This document shows positions 10,966 through 22,700 of a stretch of DNA of 64,000 nt, piece by piece. The position numbers and the translations under genes are program-made. The DNA lies in NCBI GenBank assembly GCA_910890315.1, contig CAJVGD010000052.1, positions 185,036 through 249,035 of the forward strand, in the 5' to 3' direction. Source of the DNA: Serendipita indica DSM 11827. Taxonomy: Eukaryota; Basidiomycota; Agaricomycetes; Sebacinales; Serendipitaceae. The notes beneath the pieces were generated by a model, which searched no databases, had not been told where the DNA came from, and was given only the letters and a program-made list of their open reading frames with translations. Every line of letters starts with the position of its first letter. Positions within the stretch are counted from its first letter, which is position 1.

Positions 10966-13246
10966 TGCCCGATCGATTACGCCATCTGGAGATTGTCGAA
11001 TAGACCTGATGGCTCAAAGGGTTTCTGTTTACTCGAGCCCATTCTGTGCAAACTATGTACAACTAAACATAAAAAATAGCTTCAGAAGGAGACTGGAGTA
11101 CACTACAAGACTATGTACCTATGGCCTCATTTCGCCTTTAAGACGATTCAGACCCTATCCGATTCTCCCTAGTTGTTTGCAGTCGAACTACGACGAGATC
11201 CGCCTACTTTCAATTACCGTTGGGGCGACCGCGCCCTCGACATCATGAGTCACGCTTTACTCGACGTTTTTGATTGTAAAGGAGACAGACATACGAGACG
11301 TACAAACTTGAACACATTCCTTAGTGCCGCTTGCTAGGCGGAACGCCATATACGTCGCAGACTGCAAAGCTCCTCTTGCCTAATCCCCCCTCCAAGCTAA
11401 GCATTCCAGATAGGTACTCATGCCGACCATTTCGCGACTGCCTGCCCTCGCTAAGGCGTGGGCAGTCACTGCTCCGCGCGCCGCAATATGTCGAAGGTAT
11501 TACGATGACGACGAGGCTCTTTTAGCAGCCAGTAGGGTTTGTCCCTGGCGTTGTCGAGCGACCCGGGTTGGTTGATGCAGACGCAAACGAGAAACAGTGG
11601 CTGTAGTCTACTTTGACGTAGAGTTCTGTGATGCATAGAAACTTCAGCCACTCATTTCTGGAAATAGACGTCGTCTCTTCGAGTATGGTTACAGTTCAAG
11701 CTTGATCAGCGACCTCGTCCATGAACATTGTTACAACCTCAACATAACACGGCTTGTCGACGGACCGTCTATTCAATGTCCTCGTCTACTATTACAACAT
11801 AACGATGACTGACAACTCTGAATTCGTCGATGGTGGTCGGCCTCTTGAATCCTCAACTTGTTTCGCTAGCTAACAGGTATCTTGTTGATCCATATCATTT
11901 GTATGCTTTGCAGATACTCGTAGAGATATCAATATCGCCATCAACGTCACCATATTTCTCACCTTGCCCCTTTTATCTGACGCCACCACCCACCCACAAC
12001 ATATTCGCCAGTAAACTAACAAATAAAAACGGTGTAGAAGTGCCACTGGCAACGTCAATCTCACCACAAGCGGCGTAGGTGATCTCAGCCGCAATGGCCA
12101 GTCGAGTTACCAGTACGACGACTAGTCTGAGAGCGTCGAATACTCTCTCGGTCAGAGTACGTCGCTTGTATACATACTGAGTACAGCTAGCGTGCCTACT
12201 ACTACATGAAGGATATCGAGGGACATTTCCAAGAGTCAGGAACTGATGTCGAGTCTTGTAAATCTGTCAACACAGCCAACCTCAGAGAAACAGTAGAGGA
12301 TAACTCGATGTCGCCTGGTGAGTCTACGTGCCGTCACTCGGTATTCCTTAAATAGAAATACTCATTCAACCAGAGGCTGTATCTTCCAGCACGGTATCAG
12401 ATATCCGACAAGCAACTAGCCGCTCGATACAGCACCTTGGCGTCAACCAAACCGACTATCTACTCTCACTCTCTACCAAATGGATCACTTCAGACAGTGC
12501 CCTGGCTCCTTCATCAGCAAAACACTTCTTCCTGTCCTCTTCATCCTCGTCCATCACCAAAATCTCAGTTTGAGCTGCTACAAGGATGGCAAAACTACTG
12601 CAGGTAGCCGTTGTAGCGCTCCAGAGCCCTCCCTGGAGAAGCCGTAGCTATGGGAGTGCTAGCCGGAGCGGGTGGGGTTGCGACCGAGCTACCAAGCTCC
12701 AGAGCACTCCATAGCAAGCCTACATTTTCATGATGTCAAGATTGCCCCTTCCTCTTCAGGACCTCTGGTAGACCAAGCTCACTCCCTGTGTCAGAGTCTG
12801 TCGAGAATGTCGTTTCTTCTTTCACTGCTGAAGGAGGTACAGCAACTTGAGACGCCAAGGTCGTCACCCACGAGCAGCGACTCTGTCGATGTGGATAGGA
12901 ACGCAGAGTTTTCTTTGAGGGTCTTCATAATGACGGTTATTCAGCACCTTGTTCCCCTCCGTCTTTGGTGTCCTTAATGTGTTTTGGCATCTCATATGGC
13001 ATTAATGAGGGCTGCGGTATTCTCTATTGTCCCTTTTCTCTGTTAGGCAAGGTTCTGGCTGTTTTATTTATGCGTAGCTACGTCTGTTGGGTATCTAGGC
13101 GTGTTTACATTCTCTGGTTGGTTGCCTGGTTTCTACATCGTTTTCTGCCATCAAAAGAATGCTAAGACCGTGACGTTTGTGCCAGTCCTGCCGCTCTTTT
13201 GCTGCAAGGGGGGAGATAGGCCCAACGTGATCAGGTCCAACCCCCC
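10966..13246. other. intergenic; contains duplicated segment X, copy B
   Basis: No intact gene is recognised. 11825-12560 is the second copy of segment X (see 5870-6567). 12600-13240 holds only short frames. The region leads directly into the truncated caspase copy at 13247 with the segment that would code for its catalytic His missing. Confidence 0.4.
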
Positions 13247-14768
13247 GCCCCTCACAACTTCAAAGAAGACAATATTGACACAGTTCTTCCAGATAAAACC
13301 ATTGGAGCTCTTCTTGACAAGTTAGCAGCAGTACATGGTAATAATATTGTAAGTTCTGATTAGGTCGAGCGGTGCCAGACTGACTATGGACAGACTGTTA
13401 TTTTCGATTGTTGCAACTCTGGATCAATTACGAGAGGCAAATCTACTGCAGTTCACAGAAGAGTCTGTGGACTCGGCAAACTAAAAGGCGTTATCTCTCC
13501 TCAAATCAATGAAGATATATGGGCTCACCATGTGGAAGCTCATTGTGGTCACAACCTTGCAAAAGGCTTCCTCCATAGCAGCCTAAGCTCTCATGTACTG
13601 CTCACCACTTGTGGCACCGAGGAAATGGCCAAAGAATATGACAACGGAGGAGCTTTCACATCAGCTCTTCTTAAATTGCTCTCCTCAGTTTGCCACAGCA
13701 ATGTCATATATACCAAGTTAATTCATCATCTCCCGTCCCTCCCAGGGTAAGTGTTCCACCATTACAATGCAATCGCTCACTGTTTCTCCAAATACAGCCA
13801 GAATACTCAATGTGAAGGACACAACCGTGGTCGTATTTGCTTCGACTCCAAAGCACCTGTACCCAAAAAAGTGTGGTCTGGTATCAAGACTAAGACACAA
13901 TATATAAATAATTGGGTATTCTACAAGATCAAGATTGATGGCGGCACTGCTCATGGAATCACAACTGGTGCCCAATTTGCGCTGTATTCATCTTTGACAC
14001 CTGAGAAAGGTGAAAACCTCGGGGAGATACCTGAAGCTCACAGACAAGTTGCCGAGAAGAGATGCAGCGCTATTAATTCAGCTACGTACAGGGCACATTG
14101 GCCTGAACGGTCACCTGAATCGTATTAATAGGGCAGATTCACCATGGTATCCGCACTGCGGGGAAAGGAACTTCGAGAACCTAATGCACATACTATACAT
14201 ATGTCCCAAGTACAGAGAAGCCAGGAGGGAATGGGAAAGAAGTCTACAGGAGAAAACCAAAGACCTTAAGGAGGTCCTAGGATCGGAGGAAGGAATTGCA
14301 CAAACGCTCAAGTTCCTGCGCAAAACCGGGAGACTAAGAACAAGGAGGACGGGCGAAGAAGAATAGATGGAGGCAAATAGCGGGATACGATACAACGCGC
14401 CAAAAACAGCAGAAACTAATGGAAAAGAACGCGAGTGACGAAGGAGCGCTGGACAATGTCACGCCCAGAGGGGGAACCTAGCGAGGACGAGCACGACTAC
14501 CTGCCTGCGAGGAGTCGACTCGACCAAGGACACTAGGGATAACCCAGTAAGCGGACTATCGATATACCAATGTGCTATATTGGCGAGGCCACTGCACAAT
14601 AATACCTACCCAAAAAAAAAAAGGTGAAAACCCGCTGGCCTGCGTCGTTCTCTTGTCAGGATACCTGTACTGAAGCGTAGGCAGTCTTATACCGGGAACA
14701 TGGCATGGAGACCTTGCAAATGCTGTCGCCATCCAGACATGTACAGGCACTGAAGAAGCTCTCCAGCT
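13247..14768 (+). pseudogene. caspase-like pseudogene, truncated and LINE-interrupted
   Basis: Starting in the middle of exon 1 (HNFKEDNIDTVLPDKTIGALL), this copy follows the intact caspase gene through the first intron, exon 2, the second intron (about 13749-13799) and part of exon 3. The part coding for the catalytic His is absent. The Cys motif reads IFDCCNSGS, so the His after the catalytic Cys is replaced by Asn. A LINE has inserted at 14019; homology to the intact gene resumes at 14633 and then stops at the tandem array (14769). The two halves share a 13-bp duplication made by the LINE. It cannot encode an active protease. Confidence 0.85.
14019..14619 (+). mobile_element. 5'-truncated LINE (family A) with 13-bp target duplication
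   Basis: This is the 3' end of the LINE family found full length at 43-49 kb. It retains the C-terminal stretch RTGHIGLNGHLNRINRAD and the following Cys/His motif, the 3' UTR, and a run of A at 14612-14622. AAAGGTGAAAACC occurs at 14006-14018 and again at 14620-14632, as expected for target-primed reverse transcription. The host sequence is the caspase pseudogene. Confidence 0.88.
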
Positions 14769-16220
14769 GCTGCTTTTCTTGTCGTCATTCTCGCTTGGTC
14801 AACGTTTCCATTTAATCCTCGATTGTTTTCTTGTCCGTCACGACACGTCCTAGGTTTACTCTTAAGTGGGGGGCCTTCCAGGCGAGGCAGGCGTGGGCGG
14901 GAGTGGCTCTGGGTGGGATGGTGGGCCAACATCTCACGCTCACGCTCACGCCTGCAGAGCATCACCTAGGGCGCGGTGGGTGGGTCGACGAATTTTCAGC
15001 CTTTTGGGGGCCACGCTACGCCCGTGCTGTCGGCAGCGGGCTTGCGTTGATGTTGGTTGGCGGAGCCTTTCGTTTGCGGCTCTTGCCACCTCCACCCGCA
15101 CCTCCATTTTTCGATTTCATATTTCGTCGTTTGTCAATTAATTCTTTCCAATATATTCTCTATCTATACTGTTTTCCTTCTAAGTTCTATTCCTGGAGCT
15201 CCCATTCCTCGCTCGCTCTCGCAGCATGGCGAGACCTTCTGGTCTCCAACCAGCTGCTTTTCTCGTCGTCATTCTCGCTTGGTCAACGTTTCCGTTTAAT
15301 CCTCGATTGTTTTCTTGTCCGTCACGACACGTCCTAGGTTTACTCTTAAGTGGGGGGCCTTCCAGGCGAGGCAGGCGTGGGCGGGAGTGGCTCTGGGTGG
15401 GATGGTGGGCCAACATCTCACGCTCACGCTCACGCCTGCAGAGCATCACCTAGGGCGCGGTGGGTGGGTCGACGAATTTTCAGCCTTTTGGGGGCCATGC
15501 TACGCCCGTGCTGTCGGCAGCGGGCTTGCGTTGATGTTGGTTGGCGGAGCCTTTCGTTTGCGGCTCTTGCCACCTCCACCCGCACCTCCATTTTTCGATT
15601 TCATATTTCGTCGTTTGTCAATTAATTCTTTCCAATATATTCTCTATCTATACTGTTTTCCTTCTAAGTTCTATTCCTGGAGCTCCCATTCCTCGCTCGC
15701 TCTCGCAGCATGGCGAGACCTTCTGGTCTCCAACCAGCTGCTTTTCTCGTCGTCATTCTCGCTTGGTCAACGTTTCCGTTTAATCCTCGATTGTTTTCTT
15801 GTCCGTCACGACACGTCCTAGGTTTACTCTTAAGTGGGGGGCCTTCCAGGCGAGGCAGGCGTGGGCGGGAGTGGCTCTGGGTGGGATGGTGGGCCAACAT
15901 CTCACGCTCACGCTCACGCCTGCAGAGCATCACCTAGGGCGCGGTGGGTGAGTCGACGAATTTTCAGCCTTTTGGGGGCCACGCTACGCCCGTGCTGTCG
16001 GCAGCGGGCTTGCGTTGATGTTGGTTGGCGGAGCCTTTTGTTTGCGGCTCTTGCCACCTCCACCCGCACCTCCATTTTTCGATTTCATATTTCGTCGTTT
16101 GTCAATTAATTCTTTCCAATATATTCTCTATCTATACTGTTTTCCTTCTAAGTTCTATTCCTGGAGCTCCCATTCCTCGCTCGCTCTCGCAGCATGGCGA
16201 GACCTTCTGGTCTCCAACCA
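14769..16220 (+). repeat. tandem array, exactly 3 x 484 bp
   Basis: Units are 14769-15252, 15253-15736 and 15737-16220. They differ at only a few bases (for example the variants near 15500, 15953 and 16038). Each unit has a GC-rich half with CTCACG triplet reiteration, an AT-rich half, and a small perfect hairpin GAGACC-TTCT-GGTCTC near its end. Frames of 75-168 codons repeat once per unit on both strands but have no motifs and are best seen as by-products of repetition. The array separates the caspase pseudogene from the dioxygenase pseudogene. It could be a tandem LTR or an amplified noncoding unit. Confidence 0.85.
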
Positions 16221-17790
16221 AGAGCTAAACAAACCTGAATATTGGAGCAGCAGTACAGCCAGTTTGGACAGAAATGGCCAAGACCCCACATTTTTTGATG
16301 ATTCCAACACAATAAGTCACAATCAACACTATCCTACTGGGCTTCAGTCAATGGTGAGCAAGTTGGGAGGACTGCTTGCACCTGAAATAGATGTACCCCT
16401 ACCCTTACCAAACTCTGACTTGATGAGCAGGCTTCAGCTCAACAGACTCCGCTTTAAACAAATAGGAAAGAGCAATCACAAGAGGAGGCATGGAATGGAG
16501 GCAGCAGACAGGAAGGCAGCAGAGCAGGATTTGAAGAAAGTAAGATTGTAAGCAGGACACATATCTGCTAATAGTGACTCAGAATGGCGTGTTGTAGGGA
16601 GTCTCCAGTGGAGTATCTGGCCTACGTAATGCCTTCGGTTCCAAGGAGCATAGGGAAAGCCACACCCTCATTCTTCCTACAGAGACACTAGAGGGAAAGG
16701 TAAAGCCAAATGGATACATAGGAACTTGGTACGACGGAGCATTTTCTCCGTTTGCATTGGTTGAAGCAGCAGTCACTAAAGGCTATAAGCCTATACTTGC
16801 AGCTCCCAATTGGTTAGCAGGACTTGCCAGTGTACTGTTTGGGCTTAATCCTTGCAGCCATGTTCCGCTTCTGGATAAGAACAGCATGGTGATTGCATGT
16901 TGTGTCAGTGGCCCCCTGGTTTTGGGCAACTTCTTCAAGAGAAATTATGCCCTCATCTTGATAATGTGCAAGCTGCTCTTGGAGCACACTTCCAAGCCAA
17001 TGGCAGCACACATGGGATGCGGGTTTGGCTACACATTGGGATTCAATATGGGGGCGGAAAGAAACACCCTTATTTCTTCACTTTCTATGGCAAAAAAAGG
17101 CTCTTTCAAGCAGCGCAAAATTTGATGGATTCAGAAATCTATTCAGCAATGAGCAATCATGTAACAAGTGAGCAGTTTGTTCAATATCTCCCCTTGTTTA
17201 TTCTTGGCAGATGCTGTGAAGACTTGGTTCCCTAATCTGTCTTCCAAATTGGCGGAGCACCATCAGCAAGCATTGGAGGAGCTGTGGAGCCACAAACATC
17301 CTACCAACAGTAAGCTAACAAACCGCCACTTGATTTTGACTACAGTTACTTTCAACGTTGGTGATTGCAAAATTCTACCACCGCATTGTGATGCAGCAAA
17401 CATATCATATGGGATATGTGCAGTCATGCCCGTGGGCCTCTTTGAGCCATCTCAAGGAGGCCATTTGGTCCTCCACAAGCTCAAAATCGTCCTTGAGGTG
17501 CAACCAGGCAACGTGGTGTTCCTCCCTTCTGCACTTATAATGCATTCCAACATACCACTTCCTAATGGCGCCAAGCGCCAGAGCGTGGTTTGGTGGTCCT
17601 GTGGCAAAACTATTTGATACCTTAACTTGGACCAACTTTGGCTCAACAAACAGTTTGGCAAGGCAGAAGAGTATTGCAAAAAAGCAGCAGAGGCCTGGGA
17701 GTCAGGTATTTGGCTCTATTCTCAAATCCAAGCCCTTGCTTCAGACATCAAGCTTGGCGAAACAAAAGGAAATTTGGACAACAAATAGTC
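16221..17790 (+). pseudogene. Tet/JBP-like 2OG-Fe(II) dioxygenase, disrupted
   Basis: The decisive stretch is at about 17375-17600: PPHCDAANISYGICAVMPVG, then GGHLVLHKLKIVLEVQPGN and PSALIMHSNIPL followed by an Arg. This gives the HxD...H...R pattern of the double-stranded beta-helix oxygenases; the phrase GGHL-L--LK-V-E--PG is typical of the basidiomycete Tet/JBP-related expansion. In other fungi such genes often accompany KDZ transposons, and Tet/JBP enzymes oxidise 5-methylpyrimidines in DNA. An intron at 16540-16597 joins the N-terminal frame to VSSGVSGLRNAFGS. A one-base loss in the C run near 16912-16916 breaks the frame, and an in-frame TGA at 17615 is followed by 50-odd further sensible codons. 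The N-terminus is cut by the 484-bp array. Family assignment is from memory of the pattern. Confidence 0.6.
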
Positions 17791-18254
17791 TATGTGTTAG
17801 GGTACGACCTCTAGGCTCACGCTATACCAAGGAACAACATGGGCATGACCGCAAGCCCTCATCCAACAAAATACAGCCCACCACCACGTACGACCTCCCT
17901 CCCACTTCATCCTTTTGGCCGACTTCACATTTTCCTACTATCATAAGGACTAGAAGGCGCACAGACGTGAGTCAAAATGTGTTCTATGCTCCGTCACCTT
18001 TTGCATGGTTTCTTTGTACTAGTCTCACCTCTCATTCATATCCTTCTTGTTTGGTACCCTGACGGTTCACCTCCATGTGTCCTCAACCTTCCAAGCCGCA
18101 TCTTTGCTCTGTCTCCATTTTGCTTGTTGATATTCTCTCACAAAACCCGTGTTTTACTCTATAAAATCCCCTTAAATTTCCCTCGTTTTCACCGACGAGT
18201 ACCTAGATAAGCTGCCTGTATTTTCGGTAGTTTTCTACATGTTATTCCCTCTAC
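17791..18254. other. intergenic, nothing recognised
   Basis: Pyrimidine-rich DNA without a supported gene. It ends where the gypsy-type leader begins (TGTAACGCCC at 18255). Confidence 0.4.
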
Positions 18255-18640
18255 TGTAACGCCCTTGCGCCCTCGTGGCACAGGCCAGCCAGAGTCCCCT
18301 GGAGCTAGATAGCTAGTTTCTTACACTCTGGTTAGTCTCTTACACTCTCTAAGCAGCGCAGCAGCTCCGCTCTGTCTCATCTCCCTCACTTTTGTTTTGA
18401 CTTCGTCCTTTCTGTGTTTCGTCTCGCGCTCTCGCGCGTATATAAAGCCTCTAATAATCGAGAATCATGTATATAAGAAGAATTCCAGCTATTTTCCTTT
18501 CCATTGCTCGCCTACTGAGGCCCAATTCCCATATTTCCCGCTCGCTTTCATTCCCTTCTTCCAATCTCACATTACCCATCCTCGCCTCAACAAGCGTTCA
18601 CCCTTTTCATCTGGTGACCGAGGCAGGACAATCTCGATTC
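18255..18640 (+). promoter_or_regulatory. probable gypsy 5' LTR and leader with TATA box
   Basis: A TGTAACGCCC start, a TATA-like GCGTATATAAAGCC near 18437, and a CTCAACA end at 18592, directly upstream of a gag frame, suggest a 5' LTR. The inverted ends are not clean and no second copy is in the window, so the exact borders are uncertain. Confidence 0.4.
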
Positions 18641-18678
18641 AGACCAGCTCGACCACTGCAACCACCCACTCACCCAAC

Positions 18679-19511
18679 ATGACGATGCCCAACAATGCAG
18701 ATGGATCAGACAGAGGCACGTCAATGCCGCCATCGCTACCACCTCTCGCAAGTGAAGAGCTTCTTGCGGTTTTCCTGAGGACCACCAGCGAATTCAGTGC
18801 CAGCATAAAAGCTATCAGCAAGCGCTTTGAAAAGGACAGCCAGACAACAAAGGAAATGCTCACCGAGCTATTCAAGCACAACAGTCAAGCTGTTTCCGTC
18901 ACTCCAAGCGACTTCGATAAATCCCTCGAGAGACACGCCGCGTTGGCTCGAGATGCAGCCAGGATGCCTGATGCAGACAGTGCCCGCGCACCCTATTTTG
19001 CAGAAAGTCATGATCGGATGATGCTTCCTATGCAAAGGAGAGTGTGAAGGTCAACCGGAGAGCAACCAAGGATGCTGAGCTCATCAAAGAAGTGACAGAG
19101 CTATTGTCACCAAAGCCAGCCAAACCAGCCGACGAGATGGACGACCTAGTCAAAATGATGAGCCAACTGGCGCTTCCAGAATATGATCACACCTATTCGT
19201 AACTGGTTTCAAGAGAACCGAAGATTGCGACACGGCTGGTCTCTCCGGCCCTCCGATCCACATCGTCTACAGCATATGCACCCAGGAGGTCACCAGGCAA
19301 TAGAGCCACAGCATCTGCGCATTCATCGCCGCTACCACTGTGTTTCTATTACTTCGTACCTGGCTGTCGAATCGGCACGTGCCCGCACAAGAAACAGAAT
19401 CTGGAGAAGGGCTACATTCGTCAAGAGGGACATCGCATAGTGCACGCAGATGGTACTCCAATAGAAGCCGTCGAAATATCTCTGCGAGAAGCGATCATGC
19501 GCAAGATCTTT
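18679..19511 (+). pseudogene. Ty3/gypsy gag remnant
   Basis: An ATG at 18679 opens a 123-codon frame rich in Ser/Pro then helical (LLAVFLRTTSEFSASIKAIS). Shifted frames continue the protein (RATKDAELIKEVTELLSPK, DDLVKMMSQLALPEY) and near 19340 give CFYYFVPGCRIGTCPHKK and KGYIRQEGHRIVHADGTP, a Cys/His cluster characteristic of gypsy gag proteins in this fungal group. At least two frameshifts are needed. The copia LTR starting at 19512 interrupts it; pol does not reappear, because the copia insertion itself is incomplete on its far side. Confidence 0.65.
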
Positions 19512-19761
19512 TGTCAGCCTAACAGACAACGTCTAGTTAGCTCACAGCGGTCGTGGGTTAACCAAGTCAAATACACTACCTAACAGACAACGTCTAGTTA
19601 GCTAATGTAGGCGGTGAGCATTGATCACCCAAGTGAGCAAGTGGCCATACCTCACAGCGGTCGTCGATTAACCGAGTGAGGAGCACGGCCACCGGTGATG
19701 TATCGACCAATGGGAAGGGAGGCAACGTGACGGGTGTAATGTACACTAGCGTAAACTAACA
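19512..19761 (-). repeat. 3' LTR of copia element 1 (250 bp)
   Basis: On the minus strand the LTR begins TGTTAGTTTACG and ends GGCTGACA, and is preceded by a purine-rich tract (GTGAGGGGGAGT), the usual primer site for plus-strand synthesis. Homologous LTRs are at 6616-6860 and at 63899 to the window end. Internal palindromic blocks (AGACAACGTCT twice, and a GCGGTCG...AACCGAG hairpin) are conserved in all three. Confidence 0.8.
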
Positions 19762-22700
19762 CTCCCCCTCACACGGGATGTTGTGCCAAACCCATGAGGG
19801 AGACTAGATGTCAAAATACTTCAGGAGTGAGAGCTTTAGTGAACAGGTCTGCCATGTTTTCCGTTGAAAGAATCCACTCTGGCTTGATCAGTTCATCTTT
19901 AACGCATTCGCGAATAAAGTGATATTGTAGATCAATATGCTGAGTTTGCTGGTGCGACTTCAGAGCTTGAGTGAGGACCATGGCACCTAAATTGTCCATC
20001 CAAAGAGTGGTAGGTGATAATGAAGGCCATCCGAGCTCGGCAACCATCCGACGAAGCCATACAGCCCCCTGACGTGCAGGTACAGCGGCAACGTATTCCA
20101 CTTCAGTCGAGGATGTTGCAACAATGGATTGAAGTCTTGATCTCCACAAAATCACTCCCCCAGCCATTGTGAATACGAAACCGGACGTCGAGCGTCTTCA
20201 TTCAACGTCACCTGCCCAGTCGGAATTGGTGTGTCTGAGCGAGTATAAGTCAGGCTGAGGTCGGGATGGTTGCGAAGATACTGGAGGACGCGCAGCGCTT
20301 GGTTCCAATGACGGATCCCAGGGTTGGATAGGAAGCGAGAAAGGTTGGATAAGGCAAAGGTGATGTCAGGACGGGTACACGTGGAAAGATACATGAGAGA
20401 ACCTATAGTTGACGATAAGGATAACGATGTGAATCAAGAGGGGTGGCGGGACAGTCCATGACTGAGAAGATAGCTCCCCCTGCAATGGGAGTTGGAGCGC
20501 AACCAGATGGAACTTGAAATTGTGAGAGGAGTTGTTGAATGTAATGATTTTGTGAGAGTGTGTATGCGGAGCGTTGAGGGTCATAAATGACTTCGATGTT
20601 GAGGAGTTGTGTGACTGGGCCAAGATCCTTGATGGAGAAATGTGTCCAGATAGGAATTCCTTGATCTCATTGGCCATAGATTGGCAGCTGTAGGCAAGTG
20701 CCATGTCATCAACATACACAGCCAGGATGGCAACCTCGTTCTCGCGTCGATACACATAGAGGCAGAAATCACTCTGTAGTCGGATGAAGCCGAATTGACG
20801 TAGAATGCGGTCTAGGAGTGTGTTCCAGACTAGCGATGCCTGCTTGAGACCATAGAGAGACTTCAGCAGCCTCCAGAGCGACCCCAGATTTTTGGTCTCG
20901 AGCTTGTCCCAGCCAGCTGGTGGAAGGATGTAGATCTCTTCTTCTAGTTCTCCATGGAGGAAGGCTGTTTCAACATCAAGGTGGTCGACCTTCAGGCTAA
21001 GTTGAGCAGATAGTGCAAACAACAGGCGCACCGAGGTGGCTTTGACAACAGGTGCAAATGTTTCCTGATAGTCAATGCCCTGGGCTTGAGTGCGACCATC
21101 AGTCACCAGTCTTGCCTTGTACTTTTCGACCGCTCCCTCGACGGTACGTGACCTTCATGACTAGCAAGCTGTTGAGAGGACGTTTGCCAGCTGGGAGGGC
21201 CGGCAACTGGTTCGATCACTCCTTTCTCAATGAGTGAATCGAGCTCCCCATAGATAGCTTGGAGCCATTGGTTCCATTCCTTCTCAGGTAATGAGAGTAC
21301 TTGTTGGATGGTCTTTGGTGGCTCCTCGGGACCGGAGAGAGCAGAGAGGCATATTCCAATACCCCAATAGTCTACCTCCTTGTCTGTCCAATCCTTGAGA
21401 TACTCCCCCTGGAGCTCTGTCATCCACTCCTCCAAAGATGTTAGTGTTGTTGCAAGAGCGCCAATGTTGTCTGGATGGAGCTGGAAGGATTCATACAGCA
21501 TTTCCACTTTGTTCCGACAGCGACGGCGGGGTGGGGATGGCAGTCTCACTGGTTCCGGAATAGGAGAGGGCGGATGTGAGGGAGCTTCCAAAGCGGGTAC
21601 ATGCTCTGAGTTTGATGGAGCATGTGCCTCTGGCTGTTGGGCAATTGTCTCGTCTTCGTACTTCTCAGTGGTGAGAGTGACCTGCTGCTGAGTACTAATG
21701 GTATCAGCTGTAGGGACAGAGACGGGTGCTGCCTTCTCAGATAGAGTTGCGTCCACGATGGCATGAACATCTGAGATATTGGCGAGCGGCAGTAGAACTG
21801 CAGGAATGGGATTTGAGGCAACCAGGTCAAAGTGTACTTCGCGAGATACTAGGACACGTTTTTCCTCAGGACACCATAGTCGGTACCCTTTACTAGTTTC
21901 GCTCATGCCAAGGAATTGGCAGTACTTCGAGCGAGGAGCAACCTTTGTTGCAGAGTGATGGTCCAGTACAAATGCTGGGCAGCCAAACGGTTTGTAGTGT
22001 GCAATGAGCGGCTTTGAGCCATGCCATGCCTCAAACGGGGTGCGCTTTTGTTTGGAGTGTGGCCGACAATTGATGATGTCGTTGGCATGAACAAAGGCAT
22101 CAGCCCAGAAATCGCTTGAGAGTCGAGATTCCTCTAGCATGGCAATTGCAGTTGTGAGCAAAGTGCAATTCTTTCTCTCTGCCTTTCCATTTTGCTGAGG
22201 TGCATAGGGTGTGGTTGTCTGGTGCTCGATGCCCCGCATCTTTGAGATACTTCTCAAATTCCACAGAGGTGTATTCCCCGCTGTTGTCAGTTCTAAATGT
22301 CATAACCTGCTCCCCAGACTCCAGTTCAACCTGTGCTCTCCATTGCCAAAACCTTTCGAAGGTATTGCTTTTCTGTCTGAGTGGAAAAACCCAGCAGAAA
22401 TCAGAGAAGTGCTCGATGAAGGTCAAGAGATATTGAGAGCCCCCTAATGACTTGGGAAAGGGTCCCATCAGGTCCGAATGGATTAATTCGAGCTTTCTTG
22501 TCACTGTGCGCTCAGAGTCCGGGAATGGAGCTCTGGAGTGCTTTGCAACTACACATTCTGTACATAACTCCGCCTGATTTCCAATCAATGCATCAATATC
22601 ACCAACCATACGCTTAGCTACGACTCGCCGCATGTCATCATAGTTCAAATGTCCCATGATTCTGTGGAGCAGATTAATGTCAAGCGTGCGAGTGGCGGCG

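Noticed and set aside
14831-16109. Frames of 75-168 codons on both strands in the 484-bp units
   Set aside because: They recur identically each unit, have no motif, and are best explained by repetition of an open stretch.
14769-16220. CRISPR-like or satellite interpretation of the array
   Set aside because: Units are 484 bp without short repeats and unique spacers, and the DNA is eukaryotic; only three units exist.
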